In this document: in pieces, positions 34,313-47,300 of the stretch
Position numbering within the stretch: the stretch's first letter is position 1
Layout: the number at the start of each line of letters is the position of its first letter
Notes under the pieces: generated by a model
The model's input: only the letters and a program-made list of their open reading frames with translations
Databases searched by the model: none
What the model was told of the DNA's origin: nothing
Made by a program: the position numbers and the translations under genes
Source of the DNA: Irpex lacteus
Lineage: Eukaryota > Basidiomycota > Agaricomycetes > Polyporales > Irpicaceae
Direction of reading: 5' to 3'
NCBI GenBank assembly: GCA_001986395.2
Contig: MQVO02000025.1
Span: 62,001-126,000 of the forward strand
DNA length: 64,000 nt

Positions 34313-36288
34313 ATGGATCCGGCGAGCGCTATCATCGGGATTGTCTCGTTTGGCTTTACAGTCTTTGCCAAGGTCAACGAGATACGCAAATCGATCAAGG
34401 GTGCACCACAACAAGTACAAGCCCTGCAAGAATCTTACGTCGTTGCACGCGTGCTCCTCTCCAAGTTACAGACCCTCAACACACAACCCGTCACATATAC
34501 AGCAGACGAGCTTGCCTGCTTTGAGCTACTATGTGAAAGGTCTCAGCAGTGCCTGCGCGACGTAGACGAGGCCGTCAAGAAAGTCATGGCGCAAACCTCT
34601 GATGCCAACGCCGGTCGCACACCGAAAGTGAGGCTGCTGAAGTGGTTCCTGAACAAGGGAGATTTTGAGGAGATGACGAAGAAACTTAAGGACGTACGAG
34701 AGGCTTTGGGAACGATGGTGGATCTCATGCAACTGTGAGTACCGTTTTACTACTCTATACGGACATCGACTGACATTCATTTTATTTAGGAGTCACCTTC
34801 AGGTCATTGCAGTACATGTTATTAATGATGTACCGCATCGCAACTCTTCTGTACCAAACCATGCACTCGCGGCTATCGATATACATCACTCTCGGCGGAC
34901 TGGCTCCCTGCAGTGCTCTCACAGCTGCACATGTCGTTGTCATGCTCGCTCCCACATCCCCCTCATCCCACAATCGTTGGCACCCTATATTGGACAATTG
35001 TATATCTCGAAACAGTTGCTCCATCCTGCTTTCACACCTTGGAATCGGTGCAACGTCGAAACATGCCGTGGTACATACCTGAAGCCCGCAAAAGTAGCAT
35101 ATACCCTTCCTCAGTGGTCACTCCTTTATGGCTCGTTTCAGACTTCGTCATTTGGACGAGTTCATTTCTCGCTCAACGCATACAGGACGGTTCCGTACTC
35201 TTCCCCCTTCATCAAAGCAATCATCCGCGCGGATGTACGTGGTGTTCGTGATTTGCTCGCAAAACAACAAGCCTCCATTTGGGACGTCGACATTCATGGT
35301 AGATCTATCCTCTGGGTAAACAGTCCCTCTGTACGCCTTGCCGGATATTATTACTGAATACCGATATCTTAGCACGCCTGTGCTCAATGGCAAGACTATC
35401 CCACTGAAGATCGACTCGAGATAGTTCGCTTCCTGGTGGAGGCAGGTGCAGACATATTTCTCTTCGCAGAGTCTGTTGAGCAGTACCCTTTCGCTTTTCT
35501 AATTCTCGAACGACTGACATCGGTGTACTTCTAGCACAAAAACAAACTACTCTGCCCATGACACACTTGCCATAGGCCTCTTTGCGCACCTCTTACGTGA
35601 ACACGACCCAGGTCGATCCTTCACGGCGACCATCCAAACAAACTTAGCCGCAATCACCGTTTTCCGTTCCATCTTCAACATCGACACCTTGGATGCACTC
35701 CAAGACTTCCTATCTCGCTATTATGGACACTCGGCCGAACACGCTCTACGATTATTAACATCCCTCGAAACCACCGACTACGCCGTGGCCCGGTCTTCGG
35801 TGTTTGACGCCATCAAGTTCACTCCTTTGCAGTACGCAATCCTCTTCTCGCCTTCAAGTGTGGAGTTCCTCCTAGCAGAAGGTGCCGATGCCGTGGCAGA
35901 GCCCACTCTGGCTCATGCCGCCCGCTATGGGAGTACCGACTTAATTGAACTGCTCGTTGACAAAGGCGCAGATGTGAACATGAAGGACGCCGAGGGGCAA
36001 ACAGCGCTGCATTGGGCTTGCTATCTGTGCTACTACATCACTTTCTGTGAACTGGTCCGATGTGCGGAAGACCAGATTGACTGGGATGCTCGCACGTCCA
36101 AGGGCCAGAATGCGTTGGATCTGTTTGATGAGGGGTTATCGAGGGGACATGCTTCGGTCGCGTGCTTGGCTTCCGAGGAGGTTGAACGGTTCCATTCAGC
36201 CATCATATCCCATATGGATTTTTCTCAGTTACAAATAGTCGAAGATGAGCCCCTGAACATCCCCGGTGCATTCCCTCTAGGCACCTAG
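34313..36288 (+). CDS. HeLo-like / Cys-rich linker / ankyrin protein, paralogue 1
   Basis: Four exons: 34313-34734, 34790-35315, 35373-35482, 35535-36288; 603 aa. Residues 1-140 are a HeLo-like helical domain (MDPASAIIGIVSFGFTVFAK), the fungal N-terminal domain of STAND/NLR proteins, which in studied cases targets membranes and can kill the cell when activated. Exon 2 encodes CSHSCTCRCHARS and CNVETCRGTYLKPAK around a predicted beta-rich segment. Exons 3-4 encode degenerate ankyrin repeats (LEIVRFLVEAGAD, VEFLLAEGADAV, LIELLVDKGADVNMKDAEG, TALHWACYLC). No NB-ARC or NACHT is visible. ATG 34313 is chosen because all four paralogues begin there; the frame is open 33 codons upstream. Role inferred: self/non-self or pathogen sensing. 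Confidence 0.75.
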
Positions 36289-38489
36289 TCCTGATGGCAT
36301 GTTTTTGTATTCCCACCCGACAAATTTTGAGGATACCAAGTAGCTAGCATTTTCGATGTGGTTAATAATATGTATATCATACCACCGCTACCGGACCTTT
36401 AGACGTAGCATTATGAGTTACAGTAGCATAAGACACACGCCGTTGACCTGAGATCTCGAGCCGCGAGTCTAAACAGTTTTACGGCTCGCACTTGCGCTCT
36501 GACGAACATTTACTGTGCCACCTGTGGCCTGAGTGCGAGGATGAGCACCTATACCCCGATTCCACACACACCGGATAAGTTATCGCTTTCGATATTTGTT
36601 CGAATGCTCATCACTCAGCTTTCGACGTTTATTGAAACTTGACGACTTACTCGCTTTCCTGGTTGTACATGGTCTGTCGTTCGCGTGTCAGACTTCACTT
36701 GGGAGCCTGGCGGTAAGTACCTCGAGAACGAGTCTCGTTCGAGAAAGTAGTATTGGCTGATCAAATATATTTTCTCGTTACTAACACAATAAACTCAGGT
36801 ATGCAAATTAAACCTCTTAACGATAGCGGGCGCGAGACGACTCAGATGAGGGGATCCTGCACATAAGATGCGCCTTTCTACGACGTGCGAGCACTCTCGC
36901 ATCATGGGAAGGATGTCAATGTTCCAATTCAGAGACATCAACCCTTACTTCAATCACGTCGTGCACCCACAGCCGGCATAACCATGTCGATGATACCATC
37001 CTTGTCTTGAGAAGCCGAGGCGGAGTGGCTGAAGCAATCCTGAGTGTTAAAGTTGTGACCCAGGATGAGTGAGAGGCGAGTGGGACAGGGTCTGAGAGGA
37101 GATTAACACGAGGCACTAAGTCAGTGTATGTAACGGTAAACAAGAGACTTAGCAGCTCACCGAACCGATAAATACATTGTTCGAACGCCGTCACTCCATT
37201 CAACATTGCGCTGCTATCTTCCAGCGTCCGTCTTTCAGCGTGAAGGTACACAGGGCGAGACTAGACTTGTTAGTCGGTGGACGGAATCTTCGAATACGGT
37301 TTAGAAATAAGCTCGTGACTATACCTTGCACACGAGACAGCCAGAGAAAGCGAGATAGGAGGGTCTATCATTGATGTGGCCTTTGATGCGCGCTGCTACA
37401 GATGAATAGCGTCAGCAAACGTATGAACAGGTTGCAATGATAATTTAGAGAACCGTACCGGTTGATCTCGATTTGGAAGCGGCTCCCGTGACAGACATGT
37501 ACACAGTACAAAGCTCGCCGTAGGCGTCCGAGCCGTCTGCATTTCAGAGTCCGACGTCGATATTGAGGACGTTTGCGTGAAGTTCTATTGCGTGCAAGAT
37601 CGGTGTCGTCGCGATGGGCAACGCACTAGTGGCTTGAGTAGGTGAATTCCAATAGGATACGAGAACGTAGATATGACAGGTGCGTGTCCTTGGAGATATT
37701 TATGAGGAGCTGGGTGCACGATATGAGGAAGGTAGAAACACGACATTCGTCTTGCGCTTGTCTGTAATGAAAGTTGAAATCGTCCCGAGTCAAGCCGCGC
37801 GGTAGGCAGGAGCGAAAAGCTCAAGTAACACGCACGCAAGGAAGTGTGTGTGTGCATCCGAAGAGGACTCGCCGACGGCCTCCGAGGTAGAACCAACAAC
37901 ACGAATTTGGTGACCTCGTTCAGTCAGCCCGGAGCGTGTGACAGGCATAGCGCGTGAGGAATTAGTGAAATAAAATACGGAAATCCGACAGCATCGAGTG
38001 CTGTAGGCCATAGATTGCACGAATAGGTAGTCGAAGTTGCGCTCTCCGGCGTACAGTGAACTGGAAACGGCAAGGTACGAGGACTGACACCGGATCATGT
38101 CTTTGTCAGCGCATGTAATGACGTCTCAGAGGAATATTCACTCACTGAGATAGCATGGCAACAACATAATATCAACGTCTACATCAACGCATTGCACGTT
38201 ACCGACCCGTATGCTCTGCAAGGCTCGTATAAGTATGGCTGCACTATAGCTACTGCCGTAACTTGAACAGAGTGGTTGGCCAACGGCTGGCAGCGGGACT
38301 CCAGAGGGAAGAGGGCAGAGCAGCCTCATCATACGGAGTGATAGAAGTGGCTGTCTTATGCCTGAGTATCGAGGGCGTTGAAACGTGCTGGAGGGTGGAA
38401 GTGAAAGGTTTCACTGGCATGAAAGTCGAGAGCCCGAGTCGTGGTTGCGCGTCGCGGTGAAGATGCCGCAATAATTACTGTGCGACAGA
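36289..38489. other. 3' flank of paralogue 1, no gene recognised
   Basis: About 36900-38100 shares order and scattered short matches with 57610-58720 downstream of paralogue 3 (for example GAGGCGGAG / GAGGCAGAG and GAGTGCTGTAGGCC / GGGTGTTGTAGGTC). This indicates a segmental duplication larger than the gene. A 111-codon minus frame (36916-37251) has no family features. Confidence 0.35.
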
Positions 38490-39340
38490 GACCTAGGTTA
38501 ATGCCACGTAGAGGGGGAGAGCTTAACTAGATCAACAAATCGTTCTCAAGAGGAGGTGACAGAGAGTATATGGCGTTGTGCAGCCTCAGAATCTGGAAAC
38601 GAAGGAATCGAATGAGAGAGATGCAGAGACCACTGCATGCAGAACCCAGATACCGACGCACCTGGCACAAGCCTCCTTCGACTGATCACCCTACAGCCAA
38701 GTACATCGAATCCAGTTTCTCCTAGGCGTTCACAGTGGTGGTAGGTGCCTCCACAGGCGCATGGATGTCAAGGTTGAACGTTGAGAGTCGTTGAGACCTT
38801 GAGGGCGTGAAGAGATATGCGTGGGGAACAAGGACGCACGACCTGAGAATCAGGCGCCCCTACGCACACTCACCCACTCTCTCCCACGACCTGGATGGTC
38901 TATTCCTCGATCCATGCTTTTTCTCGTCCACTCTCTGTCCCCAGCTACATACGATGGCTCATATAAGGCAGAGGTGGCTAAAGACGGCCGATATTTCGCG
39001 TGACTCAGTCTATCTGGGCTCTTTCGTTTCGGCATCCGACTGCAAGCTCCAAGCACTCTCTCGGCCGTCGTACAGGCCCTGGCGACCTCCAATAGGTCGT
39101 TGATACGCATCGGCGCAGACCCATTCGCTCAAGAAAAATGCTTTGAAGACCATATGTGGCTCACACGGGATTTCTGGCCAACCCGCCGCTGCATTCAGTG
39201 CTCGCCCGACCTGTTTCAGGAGTACAAGGCCCTTAGCAAGCTGGATGATTAGTTAGCCTGGATGAGATTCGCACCGATTCCCCCGGTTCTGGGGATAGAT
39301 ATTTCTGAGTGGTCGCGGTGAGTTGTCCTCCGTCGTTCGT
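38490..39340 (+). repeat. Diverged duplicated segment, copy B
   Basis: Partner of 25444-26600, same orientation, starting ACCTAGGTTAATGCCACG. A readable frame around 39040-39252 (VVQALATSNRSLIRIGAD..., ending ALSKLDD) stops at a TAG and is followed by GGTGAGTTGTC, which also occurs in copy A. It may be the relic of an unidentified gene. Confidence 0.45.
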
Positions 39341-40890
39341 ATATCTCGATTTGCCTCTCATCTTTTCGTGTGTCTCTACCGCCTCACGCCGCGGTGACCC
39401 CCCAGCCCTTGCAGAGACCATCATTCCAATCGATAAGTATCCTGTCTCTCGTCGATTTAAATAACGCTGCTCGCCGTGATCGGCTGCATCGACACGCCTT
39501 TCGGATGTCTACGCCATGTACGGCTAGCGTCCTAGGAAGCCTTGCCTTGTAGCTATGGATGTCATTCCGTCCACCTCTGGCATGCGCAATATGTGTGTTC
39601 ATTCTTTTGCTGCTTTGAGGGCGGTGGCCGGCTTTCTTTTCGTCAGTCACGCTACCGAAAGTTGCGTCCCATGCAAGTAATGGTTTGATCTTTTGTTCAC
39701 GCGAGGTACGTCGCCATGTTCTCCCATCTGAAATGCGCTCAATCTTGCATTTGTTCGCTCTCAAATACTAATAGTTACCATCTCATTGCACGTCACGGTC
39801 CACAAGCGGGTCTAAAAAGGTGCTTATAATCACTCGAATCGAGCATTGCATCGGTACAATTATAACTACGTGAGTGGCCGGAAATACCTGTAGTTATTTA
39901 GGCATGAATGCAATTGTGTCGTTCGACATTGTCCTATAATCGCTGCAGCGGAGGAAAGCGGCGTATCACGGCACGCTGTTGTCTGTAGGGTTCAGCGACG
40001 GAATCATGAATCCTAATACAAGACACCAAACGGCGCTGGGGCACGAATCAGTGACGAGAGTTGCATGCGAGAGCAGCCGATGGGTATCGCCTGAGTCGCT
40101 CGATAGCTGTGCGAGACAGCCACGTATTTGCGATTTATGCTACTCTCAACTTCTTCCATTCCAGTGTATGTGATCACTTCGTGTTGCGACCGGGCGTCAG
40201 GCTGGTAACAGGTATGTTGCAACTCCTTTCACGAAACCCCACTGCTGATCTGGAATATCCCTCCAACGTCACCTCAACTCTTTTGGGAACATGGATAAGC
40301 TTCAGCCATCGCTTTTCTCGCACGGCTGTCGGATGCGTCTCCCTACATAACTATTGGGCGATACTCTGTTGACAACAGGTACGTCGTTTATCCTTCTCGG
40401 TTTACTTTCGCGCTCGCTCACTCTCATTGAGTGCCCAGCTTCGATGTGTATGCCACTCTACTAGAGAGCCTCGGCTTGTGTCTTCGGAGGTGCTGATATG
40501 CCCTCGATAGATTGTGACGGTAACGCGTCACGGACTCTCTTACTGCCCGTCGTATCTTGTACTGCTCTATTAGGGCCTCATCTAGACACGAATTAACTGG
40601 CCTTCGGTCTCACATTGATATTGTTCGCGACATGGGAGGAATGACGAGGGATATCGAATGCAGTATCTCCATTCGCAAACAGCTGCTCGAGTTATACTCA
40701 TGGTGGTAGTACCACGCAACGCAACGCTCTGGATGATTCAACATTAATGTTGTAAGCAAATCATATTTCGTTCTCGCAGCTCACTGGTTCACTGGCACCT
40801 TGTTCACGACGCCTTCTTGACAGGCCCCCAGCACTAGGAATAGCAAACTTTACGAGCCGTGTTCTGTCGCGAGATGAAGGCGTGGCTTAC
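39341..40890. other. Upstream region of paralogue 2, no gene recognised
   Basis: Includes GCTATGGATGTCATTCCGTC near 39553, matching the ATGGATGTCGTTCCTTC upstream of paralogue 3 (53839) and GCTATGGATATTGTTTCCG upstream of paralogue 1. This could be a shared leader exon or old coding sequence. Confidence 0.35.
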
Positions 40891-41184
40891 AGCGCTCACT
40901 TTGACAGAACTAACGCTGTCCAGAAGAGTCTCGTTGACAACCTGTGGGAGAACGCCCTCGTCACGCGTCCATGGTGCGCTACGAGACACAGCACCCATCC
41001 ACGACCTCTTCAATTCCCGACGCCTTGCTTTTCCAGGTTCCCTGTACATCGATTGATGGTGCATTGACGCTGCACCGCATCCGAGTACACGAGCTAATCT
41101 CTGCATGCATATAGATCGAGGACGGGCTGCCCTCCAATCCCCCGCAACCTTCGTCGCTGCCTACGTCCCCTCGTCCACGACGTT
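40891..41184 (+). promoter_or_regulatory. Conserved leader of paralogue 2, nearly identical to 54600-54893
   Basis: About 290 bp up to the ATG is almost the same as the leader of paralogue 3, including GAACTAACGCTGTCCAGAAG and GAGGACGGGCTGCCCTC. Identity here exceeds that of much of the coding sequence. Confidence 0.6.
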
Positions 41185-43150
41185 ATGGATCCAGCGAGCG
41201 CCATCATCGGCATCGTTTCATTCGGGTTAACCGTCTTCAAAGAGATAAACGAGATTCGCAAGGACTTCAAGGACGCACCTGAGCAAGTGCGAACTCTCCA
41301 GGACGAATGCATCGGAATCGAGATACTGTTGGACACGCTGGGTGCTGTCTCGCCAGAGGCCGTCCCTAAATCCCCGAGGACTGTTGCATACCTGACTCGC
41401 CTATCCGACAAAGCGCGTGGTCGTCTCGAAGAAGTGCGCGAAATGACTAGGAAGATCACGTCGCGAGCAAACCTCGATAAAGTAACTTTCGGGAAATGGT
41501 TCACGAAGAGGAGTGACTTGGCGGAAATGTCACAGAAGCTGAAGGATGTGAGGGAGACACTGGAGTTGATGCTGCACTGTATTAACCAGTGAGTACGGTC
41601 CCGGTACATACTTCGTTAATGAACTGAAGGCTGTTGCAGAAACTCGCTGCAGTTTCTTATTGCAGTGAAAATCGATAGTGTTGATCGTCGAATAGGAGTC
41701 AAGCCTGCCGTGCTTCCCCAGGAGACGACAGCTCCGATGCCTACTCATTGTCCTCGTCGCCGTGGCCCTTTACAATGTCCGCCCAACTGCATATGTCGAT
41801 GCCACGCTCGATCTCTCCATCCCATCGTCCCGCAATTGGCAGTAACCTATCTCGGCCAATTGTTCGTCTCGCCACGGATATTTGACTGGATGACATTCAA
41901 TCCTTTGGGGCGTTGCAATGTAGAGACTTGTCGTGCCACGTTGCTGCAGCCGGCAAAGGTGGCATATATCTTTCCTCGGATGCCCTTTCATGGCTCGTTT
42001 CAGGGGACACCCTTCGACAGCGTTCATCTCTCACTCAACGCATATAGAACCGTTCCATACTCTTCCTCCATCATTCAAGCGATCTTCGATGCCGATGTAT
42101 GCAGAGTACGTGACCTGTTCGCGAAACAACAAGCTTCCATTTGGGACGTCGACATCGAGGGTGATTCTATCCTTTGTGTAGGCCGTCTCCCTCTACGCCT
42201 GGTCGTATATTGTTACTCAGTGCCAGTATATTAGCATGCTTGTGATCGATGGCAGGACGCCCCCACCGAAGATCGGCTCGAGATTGTCCGCTTTCTAGTG
42301 GAGGCAGGTGCAGACATATTTCTCTTCGCAGAGTCTGTTGAGCAGTACCCTTTCGCTTTTCTAATTCTCGAACGACTGACATCGGTGCACTCATAGCACA
42401 GCAACGACATACTCGGCCCATGACATACTTGCCTTAGGCCTCTTTACACACCTCCTACATGGACACGAACCAGGCCGATCCTTCACGGCGGCTATCCAAA
42501 CGAACTCAGTCGCAATCACCGTCTTCCGTTCCATCTTCAACACGGACGCCTTGGATGCACTCCAAGACATTATGTCTCGCCGTTCTGGTTGCTCGGACAA
42601 AGACGTTCTACAATTGTTAACATCCCTCGAAGCCACCGACTACGCCGTGGCCCGGTCTTCTGTGTTCCACGCCATCAGGTATACTCCCTTACGATATGCA
42701 ATCTACTTTTCGCCTTCAAGTGTGGAGCCACTCCTAGCAGAAGGTGTCGATGCCGCAGCAGAGCCCACTCTGGCGTATGCCGTCAGCAACGGGAAAACTG
42801 CCTTGATCAAATTACTCATTAACAATGGCGCAGATGTGAACATGAAGGACCGCCGGGGGCGAACAGCGCTGCATTGGGCTTGCTACTATTGCAACTACAA
42901 CGGTTTCTTTGAACTTCTCCGATGTGCAGAAGGCGAGATTGACTGGGATGCTCGCACGCCGGAGGGCCAGAATGCGCTGGATCTGTTCGAGATCAGCGTG
43001 TCGGAGGGAATGATATCGCACTGGACTTCCGCGCAGATCGACGAGGTCCGCTCCACCATTATGTCTCATATGGACCCCTCCCAGTTACGAGTAGTCGAAG
43101 ACGTGCCGTTGGACATTCCTGGTGCATTCCCTCCAGACACCGAATCTTGA
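41185..43150 (+). CDS. HeLo-like / Cys-rich linker / ankyrin protein, paralogue 2
   Basis: Same four-exon plan as paralogue 1. The N-terminus is MDPASAIIGIVSFGLTVFKE, the most diverged HeLo-like domain of the four (SPEAVPKSPRTVAYLTRL replaces the usual loop). The linker has CPPNCICRCHARS and CNVETCRATLLQPAK, but the segment between them (GQLFVSPRIFDWMTFNPLG) differs from the others. Ankyrin part: LEIVRFLVEAGADIF, LIKLLINNGADVNMKDRRG, TALHWACYYC. It ends PDTES at 43150. Parts of the ankyrin exons are identical to paralogue 1 or paralogue 3, suggesting conversion. No stop or frameshift seen in the exons. Confidence 0.75.
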
Positions 43151-44041
43151 TCGCATGCGTTTGTGCTCCCGCAGAATGACCTTCTTTTACATACCCATAA
43201 GTACTAAGTAGCTTGCTTACATACTGATCTTTAATGTCAAATGTACCAGCACTGCAGGAATTGTCAACATAAGATTGTAGCCTCCAGTAACATATAGTTC
43301 GGAGATATACCCCTCTCACTTAAGACCTTCAGCCGACCGTAAACGGTCCCACGTCTCGCATTTGCTGTCACGACCGACTGCGCTGGATGTGCAACTGAGT
43401 ACTTACCCGATGGCTCGAAAGCGGCATAGGAGTAGTATAATAAGTCATAAACCCGCCATTTCCTGCCTGTGCGTGTTCTGTGTCGACGCCGCTGTTCTCT
43501 AAACGGTCCTCGAGTAGTTTCTGCGCTTGTATGATTAGGACATCGAAGGTCTGCCTTCTACTACGCCAGATGATACTTCCAGCAACCCACCAACATGAGG
43601 AGTAGTACACTCGATGATTCAGGAAGCCCTGTGATACTCAGGACAACAAAATTGATTTATTCGTATTTGAACACAAGTTATTGGAAACTAACTACGTCAG
43701 GCCGTTTCGCCACGACCGTACTGACTTCTGTATCCCGGAAGTCTCTACGCGTTGCCAAGCTGGCTAGCGGGCGGATGATCGTACCAAAGGAAGGATGCGT
43801 ACTTTCTAGTTATTGACGAAAGGAGTACATCAATATAACAAGAACGCCGCACGCACCGAATCGAAAGTCGACAGCACTGGCATGCCGGCTTTGAGGGACA
43901 AAAAGGGAGGCGAGATAGTGGGCGAGCACGACATATTTGATCAGTGTGTGGGATGACGGAGCACAGAAAAAAAGCTTACCGAGTGAGGTGAAGATGCCGT
44001 TGCCAGCCCGCACCCCCATATTCCATCTCCCAGGGTGCGAG
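43151..44041. other. 3' flank of paralogue 2 up to the copia insertion
   Basis: An 80-codon minus frame (43368-43610) lacks family features. TSD GCGAG (44037-44041) marks the left edge of the copia element. Confidence 0.35.
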
Positions 44042-44258
44042 TGTCAAGCCGGTGACCCGATCTCTTACCGGATTAGGCAGTAGAGGGCGCATCAGCGCCG
44101 GTGGACTATTTGGGACATTTACGATCGAGTATTTTCATGTATAAAATCGTCGTTCCCGGCACAGCGGTACTCTATTCTGTCTTACGCTGTGCCGGGTATG
44201 TCCCCCATCACAGAGAATATTATTCTGTCTTACGCTGTGCCAGATCATCAGATTGACA
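44042..44258 (+). repeat. copia 5' LTR
   Basis: Carries a TATAAAA box (about 44142) and two direct copies of ATTCTGTCTTACGCTGTGCC. It ends TTGACA. The single difference from the 3' LTR is GCCGGGTATG here against GCCAGGTATG there. Confidence 0.9.
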
Positions 44259-44269
44259 GGTTATGAGCC
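44259..44269 (+). other. Primer-binding site, initiator tRNA-Met anticodon-region type
   Basis: GGTTATGAGCC directly abuts the LTR. It is the reverse complement of GGCTCATAACC, the anticodon-loop region of initiator tRNA-Met, and not of a tRNA 3' end. This matches the half-tRNA priming known for Drosophila copia. Confidence 0.65.
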
Positions 44270-44334
44270 TCCGTCAGCTCTAAAGCGCACACTATCTACC
44301 ATCAGAATCTCTAAAATCAATCTCGTATCTCGAC

Positions 44335-47300
44335 ATGTCTACCCCTGGGTCGCCATCAGCCGTCCCTTCAGGCACTACTGCCTCCGACTACTCCAACCAT
44401 TCGGGCAAACGTCTCGAAAAGTTAGTCGACGATGGAACCAGTAATTCGTATGGTTCATGGGTGGGAGTTGCGAAGTCGAAGTTGAAGATGTTGCGTCTAT
44501 GGAAGTACATCGAGGGGCCCGAGTCCATCGCCCCTGTCATTCCTCCACTTGTCCTAGAGACGAGGATTCAAGCCACAGACGAACAGACCAAGCAACCTCG
44601 TTGGTTCATCCAGGAGGGTAACGAGGCTGACGTCCTGGCCAAGACCAAGGCCGCTGAACCTTGGGCCGAGGGCAACTTGACCGCCCGGACTATCCTCCTC
44701 GAGGCCCTTCCATCAGAGAAACGCTCGCTGATCTCCGACGAGGACTCTGCTAAGGCTATCTGGGACTTCCTCGCCGAGGAGTACCGGCCACTTAACTTCA
44801 CCCGGACTCAAGTTCAGTTCCAGAACATCATGAAATTCACATGCGAGCCCGGTATGGACGTCTCTAAGTGGGCTGAACAACTACGCAAGTTATACGTCGA
44901 TCTGCGTTCCCACGATCCCAACCGCATCAAAGACACCGACTTTGCTGTCACCATCGCCAACCTATTGCCGGCCACTCCTGACTGGTCTGACTTCGGGGGG
45001 AGACTCTTTGAGGATCTCGTGAGTGCACACGCCAATAACGCACCCCTCTCGTCGGCCAGGGTGTTTTCCATGATCAGAAACCACGACTGGAACACCAAGA
45101 AGAAGGACGCCAGCACGATGGCAGAGGTCTACAACACCGAGGCGCTGTACCCCAAGCGCCCGGGTTCCCCATCCGTCAACTATTCGGCGACGCCCGCCAA
45201 GAAGTCTAAGAAGGCGGACGATGGAAATGTTCCCACCTGTGAGAACAAGAAATGCCCGCGGCCTATAGGTCATCGTACTGCGGACTGTTTCGCCGAGGGA
45301 GGCGCTAAGGCCGGCCAATACCCAGAGTGGTGGCGCGGCAAGAGAGATCTGCATCTCCCGGCTAGTCAACGGAAGCCTGCTGCTTCCCGTAACCAGCAGA
45401 AGGTCTTCAACAACGCGAAGCCTCGTGCTAACGCAGCCACCGCTGTCGAAAAGTGCACGCACTGTCACGACCACGACGATGGAGGCTCCGAGGCCGACGT
45501 TGAGGCCGCTGTTGCCTTATCCCAGGAAGGGGACCTCTACGCGTTTAATATTATCGCCGAGCCTGACCCCGACCTGTCCATCACGTGTAATACCGCCGCC
45601 CTGGTCTCTGAGAACAAACAGAACCAGAACGTCTTCCACGACTCTGGCGCCAACAGACACATTTTCTACGACAGATCCGTCTTCAGCAACTACAAGGAGA
45701 TCATTCCCTTGCACGTCAAGGGATTCGGATCAGCCTTATCCACCTCTGCCGTGGGGAAGGGCGATGTCTATCTCAAATCAGTTGTCAACGGACGCACGTG
45801 TACGATCAAACTCTCGGATGCGCTTCACGTCCCATCTGCGAGACTTAATCTCGTTTCCCAAGGATGCCTAGACCGCCGTGGCGTTGAGTCGGCGTCCAAG
45901 GGTGGCCATCTCACTCTCTCATTCGACGGTGATGACATCATGAAAGGCCAACTCCAGACCAACCACCTCTATCGCCTGCACGTGCAGCCCATCTCGCGCG
46001 AGCTAGCCACTCGGATCTCAGGCACACCGCTTCTGGATCGTATTACCCCAGCCCATGGCTCTCTGCTCGATCGCATTACCCCGCGGTCTGCCAACGCTAT
46101 GACAACCTCTACCACTAAGGCGCCCAAGAAAGACCGTGCTGTAAAGCAGGGTTTTTACACCGCCTAGTGGGCCACATAGGCGTAAAAGGGCTGACGCGCG
46201 CCGCTACTGGATTTTCGATCATTCCTTCCAGTGCTGCCGCCCACACCAGATGTCAAATCTGCGCGCGCGCAAATATCAAACGTCTCCCGTTCCCGAAGAC
46301 GTCTGATTTACGTTCATCCGATCTTTTCTACCGCGTCCATGTCGACATCTGCGGTCCGTTCCCCGTCGGCTACGGGGGTGTGAAGTACTTCATGAACATT
46401 ACCGATGACGCTTCACGTTGGAGGGTTCCCTTGTTCCTTAAGGAACGCTCCGATGCTCTACAGGAATTCATCATCTATCAGACCGCTGTAGAGCGTTCAA
46501 CCGGTCGAAAACTATGTGTATTACGCATCGACAACGCTACCGAACTGGTGGAAGGCGCCTTCCGACATTACTGCGAGAAGCACGGCATCATCTATGAGAA
46601 GATTGTGCCTGACGCGTCTCCCCAGAACGGTGTTGCCGAAAGAGGCAACTATACGCTCACCTCCATGACCCGCGCCATGTTACTCGACGCCGGTCTTTCC
46701 GATTGGTTCTGGCCACTCGCTGTGCAAGCAGCTGCCCATATCCTTAACCGGGTCCCCACGTCTGCACTACCAGCGGACAAAACCCCCTTCCACGTCTGGA
46801 AGGACGCCGTACCGGACTTATCTCACCTGCGGATCTTTGGCTCGAAAGTGGTCGCACGTAAGACACTTTCCGACTCCCAGCCAAAATTAGCTCCACGTGG
46901 CGAGGACGGTATATTCGTGGGGTATGCTACCGACGCCAAAGGGTACATGATCTGGTTCCCTCACGCTAACGCCGTCCGCATCAGAAGGGATATTGTGTTC
47001 CTTGATGACCAGCCTCCCATGTCCACGGAGTCTTCCTTGACTTCTCCTCTTTGGGACGACATCCAGATGGACGTCGCACAGCGTTTCCTGGACAAAGATC
47101 AGCCCCAAAACGCCGATCATTCCACTCCTTCGGTTCCTCACGACTCACCTCCCGAAGAAAACACCGATATTCCCCTCCCACCGCGCAAACGCGCCCTCCC
47201 TAAGCATCTCATCGCCGACAATACCGAGTATTCGAGCGAGGGGGGGTTGCGAGTCAGCGTGAAAGGAGGCCATATCACTCTGAACTCAGTCGAGGCCGCT

